From assembly GCA_947624295.1 (NCBI GenBank), contig CANQJV010000005.1:1-64000 (forward strand): a DNA stretch of 64,000 bases, given 5' to 3'. The translations under genes were made by a program, and so were the position numbers. Positions within the stretch are counted from its first letter, which is position 1. Each line of letters opens with the position of its first letter. Positions 47,001-56,131 of the stretch are shown piece by piece. The notes below the pieces were generated by a model, which saw only the letters and a program-made list of their open reading frames with translations, ran no database searches and was not told the DNA's origin. The stretch is from an uncultured Ruminococcus sp. Its GTDB lineage: Bacteria > Bacillota > Clostridia > Oscillospirales > Ruminococcaceae.

Positions 47001-47489
47001 ATGCGTATTATTGTTATCTCAGACACTCACGGAAATGTTCATGCCATCGAAACAGTTTTTCTCCGCAATCACGATGCTGACCTTTTTATTCACCTCGGCG
47101 ACGGTGAAAGAGACCTCGACAGTTTCCTCAATGAACACGCAGACTATACTGATAAAACTATTCACGTCTGCGGAAACTGCGATATGGGCAGTTTAAGTCC
47201 CGGATTTGTTGTTCTGCCTGTTTTCGGTCATAAGATTTTCGCTACTCACGGTCATCTTTTCGCCGCAAAAAACGGTCTTGAAATCCTGAAACGTACCGCA
47301 AAAGAAAATGATTGTGATATTGTCCTTTACGGTCACACTCACACTCGCTACAACAAAAAAGAGGACGGTTTATATATCCTCAATCCCGGAAGTGCAAGCT
47401 GTCCATACGACGGTACTGCGCCATCATTCGGTCATGTTGATATATTCTACTCCGGAGTTGTCACAAATATCGCCGATATAGATATATAA
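47001..47489 (+). CDS. metallophosphoesterase, YfcE family
   Basis: IIVISDTHGNVHAIE, HLGDGERD, VCGNCD, ATHGHLF, GHTHTRYN; ggagg RBS. Confidence 0.92.
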   Translation: MRIIVISDTHGNVHAIETVFLRNHDADLFIHLGDGERDLDSFLNEHADYTDKTIHVCGNCDMGSLSPGFVVLPVFGHKIFATHGHLFAAKNGLEILKRTAKENDCDIVLYGHTHTRYNKKEDGLYILNPGSASCPYDGTAPSFGHVDIFYSGVVTNIADIDI

Positions 47490-47519
47490 TATGCTGTATC
47501 TGCTAAAAATGCTACAGGA

Positions 47520-48113
47520 GTGAATAAAGTGAAATCAATTGACGAAATGGCACGTAATGCTAAACTTATGAAGCAATGCAACAGGATTTACAATACTGTT
47601 GTTACAGTATATGCCGTAATATGTGCTTTTTATGCAGGAGTAACTCTTTTTATGCTTTTTCTCGGTCAGGCTCTTAACCCTTTACCGCCGTTTATTGACG
47701 GGATTATCCTCAAAGGCGCATTATTTTTCTGCGGTCTTATGGCTTGCTATAAACACGATACAAAATATACTCTTTTTGCAATTGTAATTATGGTGATTTC
47801 AGTTTTCATCAGTGACGCTATAAACGGTATCATAGCTGTTGTGACAGTGATTCTGTCAGTTGTCACGGCATACACAAACAGGCAATACCATTATCTCGAA
47901 AATCAATTCGGTTTCCCGTATTTCAATGAACGGTTCGAAGAACAAAATCTTGATATTCGCCAAAGCAATATAAAAGATAGTTACCGTCAGAATTACGAAC
48001 GTATGATGAAAACTTCATCTGCTGATATGGACGATGTTTCCACGGAAAATAACACGCCTGATTCCGACGGAAAACAAAATAACAGCGATTCTGATTTAAT
48101 GGACAGTATATGA
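47520..48113 (+). CDS. membrane protein, hypothetical
   Basis: GTG start with ggag RBS; hydrophobic segments; charged C-term tail. Confidence 0.65.
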   Translation: MNKVKSIDEMARNAKLMKQCNRIYNTVVTVYAVICAFYAGVTLFMLFLGQALNPLPPFIDGIILKGALFFCGLMACYKHDTKYTLFAIVIMVISVFISDAINGIIAVVTVILSVVTAYTNRQYHYLENQFGFPYFNERFEEQNLDIRQSNIKDSYRQNYERMMKTSSADMDDVSTENNTPDSDGKQNNSDSDLMDSI

Positions 48114-48117
48114 AAAA

Positions 48118-48139
48118 CTCCGCATTTTTACGTGCGGAG
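48118..48139 (+). terminator. terminator
   Basis: ctccgcatttttacgtgcggag then ctttttg. Confidence 0.75.
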
Positions 48140-48146
48140 CTTTTTG

Positions 48147-48326
48147 TTAATAAGCAGTTATAATATTTTCAACATATTTTTTCATTTCGTCTTTTGATTC
48201 AACAGCGTGAGTACCGCTGACAACCTGCCATTTTTTCTGTTCGGGTAAACTCTCAAATTTCTGCATTGCTTCGGGATTCATAGAGAGAGCCGTCCCGAAA
48301 TTTACAGGCATACTTGATTTATCCAT
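48147..48326 (-). CDS. small hypothetical protein
   Basis: MDKSSMPVNFGTALSMNPEAMQKFESLPEQKKWQVVSGTHAVESKDEMKKYVENIITAY; aaaggag RBS. Confidence 0.7.
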   Translation of the reverse strand: MDKSSMPVNFGTALSMNPEAMQKFESLPEQKKWQVVSGTHAVESKDEMKKYVENIITAY

Positions 48327-48375
48327 AGCGTACAACTCCTTTCAAGAGAATTATATGCTACGGATTCTGTTTTAT

Positions 48376-48873
48376 TCAGCGGTTATCAATTGTTTCGGGG
48401 TGTAAATCATGGTGTGAAAGCCTGTCCCACGCAACCTGCTCCCATTTTGTATTCGGTGCGCCGTAATTGCAGTACGGGTCTATCGATATACCGCCTCTTG
48501 GGAGGAATTTCCCCCATACTTCTATATATTTCGGGCTCATCAGTTTAATTAAATCATTCATAATAATATTTATGCAGTCCTCGTGGAAATCGCCGTGATT
48601 CCTGAAACTGAACAGGTATAATTTCAGAGACTTGCTTTCAACCATTTTTTCAGACGGCACGTATGATATATATATACTCGCAAAATCAGGCTGTCCTGTA
48701 ATCGGGCAAAGGCTTGTAAATTCAGGGCAATTGAACTTGACGAAATAATCTCTTTCAGGGTGTTTGTTGGGGAATGTTTCCAGTAAATCAGGGTTATAAT
48801 CCTGCGGATATTTCGTGTTCTGATTCCCTAAAAGCGTAATATCGCCTTTTTCTGAGTCACTTCTTCCTGCCAT
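48376..48873 (-). CDS. queF: NADPH-dependent 7-cyano-7-deazaguanine reductase
   Basis: [29 protein letters not shown]-type core ([15 protein letters not shown]), [22 protein letters not shown]. Confidence 0.96.
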   Translation of the reverse strand: MAGRSDSEKGDITLLGNQNTKYPQDYNPDLLETFPNKHPERDYFVKFNCPEFTSLCPITGQPDFASIYISYVPSEKMVESKSLKLYLFSFRNHGDFHEDCINIIMNDLIKLMSPKYIEVWGKFLPRGGISIDPYCNYGAPNTKWEQVAWDRLSHHDLHPETIDNR

Positions 48874-48877
48874 TATA

Positions 48878-49570
48878 TTACACTCCTTCCGTAAGCATAA
48901 GCGGGTCTTTTACGCCGTTCGCCTCAAATGCCTTTATTCTGTCACGGCAAGTCCCGCACACTCCGCACGGTTTACCGTTACCCTCGTAACAACTCCACGT
49001 CATTTCATACGGTACTTTCAATTCAAGACCTGTTTTTACAACGTCTTTTTTAGTTGAATTAACAAACGGTGCGACAATTTCAAGTTGTTTTCCACTGCCG
49101 ATATATACCGCCTCATTCATAGCCCTGTTGAACTCGTCACTGCAATCGGGGTAAGCGTTACCGGCTGAATCATCGCTATGCGCTCCGTAGTAAATCACAC
49201 TGCAACCATTTGACAGCGCAATACTTGACGCTGACGCAAGAAAAAGACCGTTCCTGAACGGCACATATGTAGATACAGGTTTACCGTTCGTCTTAGTGAG
49301 CTGTTCCGCATAACTTTCCTGAGGTATTTCCTCGTCGGACTGCTCCAGAAGTGAACAGTTGCTATCAGCGAAAATCTTAGTCAAATCAAGCGTTTTCAGC
49401 TGTACATTGTAAAACTCCGCTATTTTCTCCGCCGACTGTATTTCCCTGACGTGCTTTTGCCCGTAATATACGGACAATGCTATAACATTTTCTGCTCCGT
49501 ACTTTTCCACGGCAAGCGCAAGGCAAGTTGTGCTGTCAACTCCGCCACTGAATAAAACAAGTGCTTTCAT
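48878..49570 (-). CDS. queC: 7-cyano-7-deazaguanine synthase
   Basis: [59 protein letters not shown]. Confidence 0.96.
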   Translation of the reverse strand: MKALVLFSGGVDSTTCLALAVEKYGAENVIALSVYYGQKHVREIQSAEKIAEFYNVQLKTLDLTKIFADSNCSLLEQSDEEIPQESYAEQLTKTNGKPVSTYVPFRNGLFLASASSIALSNGCSVIYYGAHSDDSAGNAYPDCSDEFNRAMNEAVYIGSGKQLEIVAPFVNSTKKDVVKTGLELKVPYEMTWSCYEGNGKPCGVCGTCRDRIKAFEANGVKDPLMLTEGV

Positions 49571-49585
49571 AGTAATAATACTCCT

Positions 49586-50146
49586 TTAACCCAGAAGATT
49601 CTGCAAATCCCTGTTATTTTTGAATGCTCCGGTATATGTGCGTGTTTCAGTCCGTGCGGACGGATTACGTATTCCCCGTGCCGTCATGCAACTATGTGAA
49701 CCGATAATTTTCACGCCGACATCTTCAGAACCTGATGCTTCCGCAATAATTTCAGCAATATCCCTGCCGAGACGTTCCTGTAACTGTAACCGTTTCGCTG
49801 CCATATCGCATATTCTTGCTATTTTACTCAGCCCTAACACTTTACCGTGCGGAATGTATGCAACATTCACGGTCATATCGTACATAAGCGCAAGATGATG
49901 TTCGCAATAGCTGAACACGGTTATATCTTTCATCACCACAACTTCATGCTCGCCTTTATTTTCAGACGGGAATGTTTTCCCGAACATCTGCGCTATTTCG
50001 TGATTCGTGTACTCTGTCCCCTCAAGTACCTCCTCAAGCATACCTGCAACACGTTCAGGAGTGTCAAGCAAGCCTTCTCTGTCAGGATTTTCGCCGATTG
50101 CCTCAAGAAGTCCACGTATATGGAATTTTATTGCCTCCCTGTCCAT
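49586..50146 (-). CDS. folE: GTP cyclohydrolase I
   Basis: EGLLDTPERVAGMLEEV; YCEHHLALMYDMTVNVAYIPHGKVLGLSKIARI; GSHSCMTARGIRNP. Confidence 0.96.
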   Translation of the reverse strand: MDREAIKFHIRGLLEAIGENPDREGLLDTPERVAGMLEEVLEGTEYTNHEIAQMFGKTFPSENKGEHEVVVMKDITVFSYCEHHLALMYDMTVNVAYIPHGKVLGLSKIARICDMAAKRLQLQERLGRDIAEIIAEASGSEDVGVKIIGSHSCMTARGIRNPSARTETRTYTGAFKNNRDLQNLLG

Positions 50147-50147
50147 T

Positions 50148-50807
50148 TCAAACACCTCTTTCATCAGGATTCCATATGAATTTATGCAACTGTAATTGCA
50201 GTCTTACGTTATTTAACTTATTTTCTGCCATAAAATCAACAATTTCAGCAGGATTTATTTTATTAAAAACAGGGCTTATATATACAAGGCATTTTTTAGT
50301 TAAATCAAATTTATTTATAATATACAGCGTTTTTTCGAGGTCAGACCTGCTCCCCGCAACGAATTTCACAACATCACCGTCAGCAAGATACTTGTAATTA
50401 TCAGTAAGCATTGCTTTCTCCATACCACTCACGGGTAATTTATAGTCAAGCGTGAAATGCGGTCTGTATTCCTGCCGACTTAGTTCAGCAATCGATATAC
50501 TGCCGTTAGTTTCAATTTCGACGCTGTTCCCCTGTTTTATGAGCAATTCCACAAGTCCGCCTATGTCACTTTGGAGCAGAGGTTCTCCGCCTGTAAGAGT
50601 AACATTTTTAACGCCTGTATCGCCTATATATTCAGCTATTTCATCAGCCGTCATAATTTCAGCGTGTGCATTTTCATCATTTGCCCATTTCGTATCGCAA
50701 TAAGAACAGTTCAGATTACATCGCCTGAACCTGATAAATACAGCCAGTTCCCCTGCCCTGCAACCCTCGCCGTTTATGCTTATGAATTTTTCAACTACCG
50801 GAAACAT
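50148..50807 (-). CDS. queE: 7-carboxy-7-deazaguanine synthase (radical SAM)
   Basis: CNLNCSYCDTKWAN; TLTGGEPLLQSD; position in que operon. Confidence 0.94.
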   Translation of the reverse strand: MFPVVEKFISINGEGCRAGELAVFIRFRRCNLNCSYCDTKWANDENAHAEIMTADEIAEYIGDTGVKNVTLTGGEPLLQSDIGGLVELLIKQGNSVEIETNGSISIAELSRQEYRPHFTLDYKLPVSGMEKAMLTDNYKYLADGDVVKFVAGSRSDLEKTLYIINKFDLTKKCLVYISPVFNKINPAEIVDFMAENKLNNVRLQLQLHKFIWNPDERGV

Positions 50808-50808
50808 A

Positions 50809-51228
50809 CTACACCTCATAGACTGCGCAATTATCGGGAGTTTCATACACCGTGACCGATTTCAGCACAAGCCCCTGCGCCAACAATTTCTCGTAGAAAC
50901 AGCGTGCGAAATTCTCCGCTGTCGGTCTGAACGGTACTTCAATCAGCCTGAAATTTTCGCTCTCCAATGCCTGTATTGTGGTCGGTTTAAGTGAATTTCT
51001 CTCGTAAATAAGGGCGTGGTCATAGTTATCAGCGAGTTCTCTGACGATTCTCTTCAAATCGCCGAAATCAGTCAGCATACCACGTTTTTCGCCTGATTCC
51101 TGTAATTCGTCGCCCATAGTGAGCACTTCAATGACCCAGTGATGACCGTGTATATTTGCACATTTACCGTTATAGCCGTGCAGAAAATGAGCACTGTCGA
51201 AATTTGCAGATATTTTGAGGTAATACAT
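50809..51228 (-). CDS. queD: 6-carboxytetrahydropterin synthase
   Basis: FDSAHFLHGYNGKCANIHGHHWVIEV; MLTDFGDLK; YDHALI; VYETPDNCAVYE. Confidence 0.95.
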   Translation of the reverse strand: MYYLKISANFDSAHFLHGYNGKCANIHGHHWVIEVLTMGDELQESGEKRGMLTDFGDLKRIVRELADNYDHALIYERNSLKPTTIQALESENFRLIEVPFRPTAENFARCFYEKLLAQGLVLKSVTVYETPDNCAVYEV

Positions 51229-51264
51229 ATAAATCAGACTCCTTTACAGAAATTCACTTAAATC

Positions 51265-51293
51265 ATTATACCACATTTATACTTGTATTTCAA
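51265..51293 (-). promoter_or_regulatory. que operon promoter
   Basis: On minus strand TTGAAA - 17 nt - TATAAT, followed by a short leader with ggag RBS. Confidence 0.7.
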
Positions 51294-51447
51294 GAGTTTT
51301 GTAAAATTTAATATGCAAATCAACTTATTGCAGACGAATTATTTCCGGTAAGATAATCTGTATATTTATTTTTAACAAAACTATTGCAAATTTGCGAAAA
51401 TTGTGGTATAATGTTATAAAATATATAATAAAGGAGGTTGATTGCCA

Positions 51448-52029
51448 GTGACGTACTATCTCATAGATTACGAAAATACCAACAGCAAAGGTCTTAAAGG
51501 CAGCGGTAAACTCAAGAAAAATGACCGCATATTTATTTTCTACTCCGAGAATGCCTCGAAAATCAATCTTGATTTTCTTGCTTCGCACGGTAAAGCTAAA
51601 ATAAATGCCATAAAAGTACCCGTCCGCAAACAGTCGCTTGATATGCATATAGCATCGTACATAGGTTTTCTCATAGGCAAAAGCAGGGAAAAAGCTGTCA
51701 GCTGCAAATATGTTATAATAAGCCGTGACAATGATTACGATAATATCATTGCTTTCTGGAAAAAACGTAAAATAGACATTTCAAGGCGTGAACATATTTC
51801 CGAAAAAAATATTGCTACCCAATATGACAAGCCGGAATATAATATCCTTGAAGTCGAATTGTTCAAATTTTTTGACAATCAGGAAGATACTGAAACTGTT
51901 ATAAATATTATCGAAAAATGCACAAGCAAAGTTGCGGTAAATAATTGTCTTATGCAGAAATTCAAGAATGGCAATCTCGTAAGGGAAATATATGAAATTA
52001 TAAGACCGTATCTTGATGACAAGTCATGA
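51448..52029 (+). CDS. PIN/NYN-like RNase-fold protein
   Basis: YYLIDYENTNSKGLKGSGKL, acidic SRDNDYDNIIAFWKKRKI; aaggagg RBS spaced for GTG at 51448 (TTG at 51442 possible). Confidence 0.7.
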   Translation: MTYYLIDYENTNSKGLKGSGKLKKNDRIFIFYSENASKINLDFLASHGKAKINAIKVPVRKQSLDMHIASYIGFLIGKSREKAVSCKYVIISRDNDYDNIIAFWKKRKIDISRREHISEKNIATQYDKPEYNILEVELFKFFDNQEDTETVINIIEKCTSKVAVNNCLMQKFKNGNLVREIYEIIRPYLDDKS

Positions 52030-52098
52030 GCGGTGAGCCACCGCTGGCAGTTTCGCACTGAAGTCTGTTCAGGGAAATAGATACCTCTGCGGATTATG
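52029..52098. repeat. TTTCGCACTATAGTCTG repeat, copy C2
   Basis: gcggtgagccaccgctggcagtttcgcactgaagtctgttcagggaaatagatacct; starts at the stop codon of the PIN-like CDS. Confidence 0.7.
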
Positions 52099-52104
52099 CA
52101 AGTG

Positions 52105-52395
52105 TATATTTTACATAGCAACTTAAAATTTAGGCGTCCCGGCGTACATTTCCCGATATTACGTTATTCAGGGCGTACAATTGGTACGCCTGTACAGCAC
52201 GGGATACGCCTTGCAATACGCCACTTGATACGCCAATTTTCCCGAAATATAGAGGAGAATACGCCGATACGCCATTTTTTGCAGTTGCTATATAAATATA
52301 CTGCACGCACTCCGCACGTCCTCTGCACACACTTCATAGCACGTACTATAGGGAAATGCACGCCTGCACGCCATTTTCTGAAGTTGCTATATATA
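52105..52395. repeat. GGCGTATC-rich intergenic element cluster, A3
   Basis: acatagcaacttaaaatttaggcgtcccggcgtac...gaatacgccgatacgccattttttgcagttgctatataa; second half-element ends gaagttgctatatata. Confidence 0.75.
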
Positions 52396-52457
52396 CGTTC
52401 CCAACGGTGAACATTTTTGTACGGGGGTCAACTCAAACAATTTTGTACAAGTTGGCT

Positions 52458-52492
52458 GGGCAGGAAAAAAATAAAACTTTACTGAAAAAGAA
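52458..52492 (-). repeat. T-rich post-terminator repeat, copy B3
   Basis: gggcaggaaaaaaataaaactttactgaaaaagaa; reverse complement of B2. Confidence 0.8.
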
Positions 52493-52493
52493 A

Positions 52494-52514
52494 ATCCCCT
52501 TGCATTGAGGGGAT
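52494..52514 (-). terminator. terminator for 52742..54799
   Basis: aatcccct tgcattg aggggatt with T-runs. Confidence 0.65.
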
Positions 52515-52536
52515 TTTTTATATTTATAAGTTCTGA

Positions 52537-52737
52537 AATTGTGCAATCTGCGGAGGTATCTATTTTCCTAAACATACTACAGCGTAAAATTGCGGGCGCA
52601 GGCTCTGCGCAATGCGCAGAAGTATCTACATCACTGTACAGACTTCGGTGCGAAACCGCCCGCAGGGGTGCGGGTGTCCGGGGGACACCTCTGCGCAGCA
52701 GAAGCACCGACCGAGGCGACAGCCGAGAACTCTGCGC
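52537..52737. repeat. left arm of inverted repeat flanking the dockerin/beta-helix gene
   Basis: 52673..52737 is the exact reverse complement of 54878..54942 (65 bp); the outer part (52537-52605) matches the reverse complement of ~54950..55012; about 65 bp extra in the left arm. Confidence 0.9.
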
Positions 52738-52741
52738 CCGC

Positions 52742-54799
52742 TCACCATGGTCTGTTATTTCCTCCACTGAATCCGCCGCCTGCTGATACAGCTGTACCGC
52801 CTGCAATTGCGCCGTCTGTATATACTGCCATAGCCTCGTCCGAAGTGATAAGATTTGTACCGCCTGTAATTGTACCGCCTGTATAGCATTTAAGGCTTGT
52901 GTTGTTGAGTACAGGCGAACCCATGTTCTGCATTGTGGTGAATGATACGATAACATTGCCGTCAGCGTCCGCTACTGTAAACTGTTCGCCTGCTTGAATT
53001 GCGCCTGTTCCCTGCGATGAGCATTCTACCACTGTACCGCCTGTAATATTCTCGCTGTAACCGTCACCGCAGTCAATAGTTTCCTGACCGTTAGCGATAA
53101 CAATACCGCCCGTAATATTTACGTTACCGTTGGAGTCAAATCCGTCGTGGTCACCGCTTGCGGACTGCACGATAGCGACACCGCCTGTAATTTCAAGCAG
53201 ATTTCCGCCTGAACCGCCCATATTTCCGCCGAATCCGCCTTGACCCCAGCCCATATTGTTACCTGAGCCCGAATTATCAGCACCGCCTGCAGCATTATAG
53301 CCGTCATCGCCCGATTTAACAACAACTGTTCCTCTGTACTGGTGAATATTATTGCCCTCGATACCCTCATAGCACTTTGTTACATATATCTCGAAATCAT
53401 TATCAGCGCCGTTTTCCTCACCGAGGATAACATCACCATCTGCGTGAAGTGCATCATCTGCCGTTGCGAGCTTGAGTATACCGCCCTCTGTTTCGATTTC
53501 GCCCGAACAGTGTATGCAGTCGTCTGAAGAATCGATTGTAATTTTACCGCCGTTTATAGTGATTTCACCGCCCGTGAGCAATGTTGTGCCGTCTGTATCG
53601 TACAAGCCTACTGCTTTTATGCCTTTAGCGGAAATATCGGTCTTATTGGAATTACCTTCCTGCATACCTCCGCCGAATCCTCCGCCGAAACCTCCCGGCT
53701 GACTGCTGTTTCCGTCGGAAGTACCTCCGAAACCTGAACCCTCATATGTGTATATTGTGAGTTCTCCGCCGTTTATTTCAACAGCCTGTTCAGCTTGTAT
53801 ACCGTCAGCATATGACGTTATATTGACATTTCCGCCGTTTATCTCAACAGTACCGTCGCACTCAGTTGTTGAAGTGGACTTGATACCGTCGCCCTGCTGA
53901 GTATTCACCGTGAGATTAAGTCCGCTGAAATCAGTATCCTTAGCATTGCCGACAGTAACGCTGTCTTTGCCTCTGATACCGTCATCAACCGCATTTACAG
54001 TGATATTGCCGTTGTAAATTTTAATATCATTTTTGCAGACAATACCGTCGCTTGTGTTACCGTTGACAACAAGATTGCCTGAACCTTTGATTTTTATGTC
54101 GTCTTCAGCATAAATTGCACCGTCATTTGTATTTGCAGTACCGTCAGAAATAGTATTATCAGTACCTGATTTAGCTATAATCTGCACTTCATCGCCGATA
54201 GATTCTACATAAATCGGGGCAGCTGTACTGTTAGTAAGTTCCACGCCCTTGAGGTTGAGTTCAACAACAGCGTCGGGATAAGCAGTCTTGTCAACGTCAA
54301 CGATGATTTGGACTTCCTCGCCTGTACCCGTGATATTGTAACTGCCCTCTCTGGTGATTGTGATAACACTGTCTGCAACTGTTGCTGTATCAGCAGGAGC
54401 GTCAGTATCTATTTCACTGCCGTTGAATTTTATCTTATATTCGCTTGTTTCACCTGTATCACCTGTATCACCTGAATCGCCTTTATCGCCTGAATCACCT
54501 GTAACCGATTCGGGCAGGGACTTAAGTTCACCTGCAATAAATTTCTGCACTGCATAAGCGTCAGCACCTGTAACACCGTCACCCCTGTTGCTTACGTCAG
54601 CATTGTCAAGCCCTTGTTCAGTGAGGCTGTAAGCATCTTTGTTGCCTATGTACTGCACTATCGTTGCAACGTCAGCCATATTGACATCGCCGTCACAATT
54701 TGCATCGCCGTATTTTACGTCAGCACCGTGAGTGGCTACGGCTGTGAGTGTGAGTGCCTGAATCATTGCCATTGAAAGACCTGCTATAAATTTTCTCAT
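52742..54799 (-). CDS. secreted carbohydrate-binding domain (Cthe_2159/DUF4353-like beta-helix) protein with N-terminal dockerin
   Basis: Dockerin GDANCDGDVNMADVATIVQYIGNKDAYSLTEQGLDNADVSN...; repeats ITREGSYNITGTGEEVQIIVDVDK, DGAIYAEDDIKIKGSGNLVVNGN, KNDIKIYNGNITVNAVDDGIRGKDSV, Gly-rich loops. Confidence 0.88.
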   Translation of the reverse strand: MRKFIAGLSMAMIQALTLTAVATHGADVKYGDANCDGDVNMADVATIVQYIGNKDAYSLTEQGLDNADVSNRGDGVTGADAYAVQKFIAGELKSLPESVTGDSGDKGDSGDTGDTGETSEYKIKFNGSEIDTDAPADTATVADSVITITREGSYNITGTGEEVQIIVDVDKTAYPDAVVELNLKGVELTNSTAAPIYVESIGDEVQIIAKSGTDNTISDGTANTNDGAIYAEDDIKIKGSGNLVVNGNTSDGIVCKNDIKIYNGNITVNAVDDGIRGKDSVTVGNAKDTDFSGLNLTVNTQQGDGIKSTSTTECDGTVEINGGNVNITSYADGIQAEQAVEINGGELTIYTYEGSGFGGTSDGNSSQPGGFGGGFGGGMQEGNSNKTDISAKGIKAVGLYDTDGTTLLTGGEITINGGKITIDSSDDCIHCSGEIETEGGILKLATADDALHADGDVILGEENGADNDFEIYVTKCYEGIEGNNIHQYRGTVVVKSGDDGYNAAGGADNSGSGNNMGWGQGGFGGNMGGSGGNLLEITGGVAIVQSASGDHDGFDSNGNVNITGGIVIANGQETIDCGDGYSENITGGTVVECSSQGTGAIQAGEQFTVADADGNVIVSFTTMQNMGSPVLNNTSLKCYTGGTITGGTNLITSDEAMAVYTDGAIAGGTAVSAGGGFSGGNNRPW

Positions 54800-54877
54800 A
54801 ATAATAATCTCCTTTAAGATTGAATTTGTTTTACTATGGTTATGATTATATACCGTCTTCCTTAAAATAATCTTAAA

Positions 54878-55012
54878 GCGCAGAGTTCTCGGCTGTCGCC
54901 TCGGTCGGTGCTTCTGCTGCGCAGAGGTGTCCCCCGGACACCTGCACCTGCGCCCGCAATTTTACGCTGTAGTATGATTAGTGAAGTAGCTACTTCCGCA
55001 GATTGCACAAAT
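54878..55012. repeat. right arm of inverted repeat flanking the dockerin/beta-helix gene (includes C4)
   Basis: gcgcagagttctcggctgtcgcctcggtcggtgcttctgctgcgcagaggtgtcccccggacacc is the reverse complement of 52673..52737. Confidence 0.9.
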
Positions 55013-55026
55013 TTAGGAACTATATT

Positions 55027-55064
55027 TTTCTTTTTCAGTAAAGTTTTATTTTTTTCCCTGCCCT
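55027..55064 (+). repeat. T-rich repeat, copy B4
   Basis: ttctttttcagtaaagttttatttttttccctgccctg. Confidence 0.8.
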
Positions 55065-55082
55065 GCCGATTTCACAAGTACA

Positions 55083-55558
55083 TTTTATATAGCAACTCAA
55101 GAAAATGGCGTATCGGCGTATACTTGCCTATAATACGTGAATCAAGGCGTATCACAAGGCGTATCCTATGGCGTATTGTTCCAAAACAGGCGTATTATTT
55201 TTCTTTTCAGTAAAGTTTATTTTTTTTCCTGCCCAGCCAACTTTTCCAAAAATGTCCGAGTTGAAAACGTATATATAGCAAGTGCAGAAAAACCCGTGCA
55301 GGCGTGCAAAGTGCTATACTCAGGCAAATTCCCAGTGTGCAGACAGCGTGCAGGGTGCGTGCCGTGCGTGTTTATAATACAACTTGCGAAAATGGCGTAT
55401 CGGCGTCCCTTTGCCTATAATACGTCAATCAAGGCGTACACAAGGGCGTACCCTATGCTGTACAGCCGTGTACCCCGTGCAACCCGCACGCCCTGAATAA
55501 CGTAATATCGGGAAATGCACGCCTGTACGCCAAAAATTCAAGTTGCTATGTAAAATAC
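55083..55558. repeat. GGCGTATC-rich intergenic element cluster, A4 (includes B5 at 55199..55238)
   Basis: tatatagcaactcaagaaaatggcgtatcggcgtatacttgcctataatacgtgaatcaaggcgtatc...; right end is the inverse of the left end of A3. Confidence 0.75.
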
Positions 55559-55584
55559 ACTGCACGGCAGGAAAAAAATAAAAT

Positions 55585-55626
55585 TTTCAGTTTCGCACTA
55601 TAGTCTGTTCAGTGAGGTAGATACTG
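55585..55626. repeat. TTTCGCACTATAGTCTG repeat, copy C5
   Basis: cagtttcgcactatagtctgttcagtgaggtagatact. Confidence 0.65.
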
Positions 55627-55728
55627 TTAAAAACAGCGATTTTCCGTATATTGTATATTACAAAAAATTTTTTATGAATAATATTGCAATGAAGATTTAT
55701 AATATATTTATAAAGGAGTTGATGTTAA

Positions 55729-55908
55729 ATGAAAAAAGATAAGAAAAAAATCCCTGTACCTGAACCGGACAAGTCAAAAATAGAATACATTTGCCCGTCA
55801 GCATCGTGGGGAGATATGACAGGGCTTATTCCCGCTAACCCCACAGACAAGGATACAAGAGACTCATATCGGGAAATTTACCCCTATTTACCTGAAGATA
55901 ATTTATAA
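55729..55908 (+). CDS. small 59-aa protein, unknown (absent from supplied ORF track)
   Basis: MKKDKKKIPVPEPDKSKIEYICPSASWGDMTGLIPANPTDKDTRDSYREIYPYLPEDNL; aaaggag RBS 5'; terminator 3'. Confidence 0.75.
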   Translation: MKKDKKKIPVPEPDKSKIEYICPSASWGDMTGLIPANPTDKDTRDSYREIYPYLPEDNL

Positions 55909-55925
55909 TTTTTACAAAACAAAAG

Positions 55926-55949
55926 CCTGTCGGGAGAATTTCCGGCAGG
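55926..55949 (+). terminator. terminator after small ORF
   Basis: cctgtcgg gagaattt ccggcagg, AT-rich tail. Confidence 0.6.
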
Positions 55950-56007
55950 TGATTTATTTATAAAAAATTTTTTGCAATGTACAATGTGCGTAAAATTGCC
56001 ATTTTTA

Positions 56008-56055
56008 ATAATATCTATAGCGTAAAATTGCCTGCGGAGGCTTTCCGCATTTATT
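56008..56055. repeat. partial C-family repeat, copy C6
   Basis: aataatatctatagcgtaaaattgcctgcggaggctttccgca matches the reverse complement of C1. Confidence 0.5.
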
Positions 56056-56131
56056 TTATAAAAACACTTGCAATATAATTAAAAGTGTGTTATAATGTAT
56101 ACAGCATATTTTTTTCAAGGAGTAAGCCCCT

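Noticed and set aside
52387-52956. 189-aa minus ORF and 52505..52886 plus ORFs
   Set aside because: Overlap the inverted repeat, the terminator and the 3' end of the dockerin CDS; no independent coding support.
55137-55496. 119-aa plus ORF
   Set aside because: Translation of repeat families A and B; no RBS, low-complexity, overlaps other repeats.
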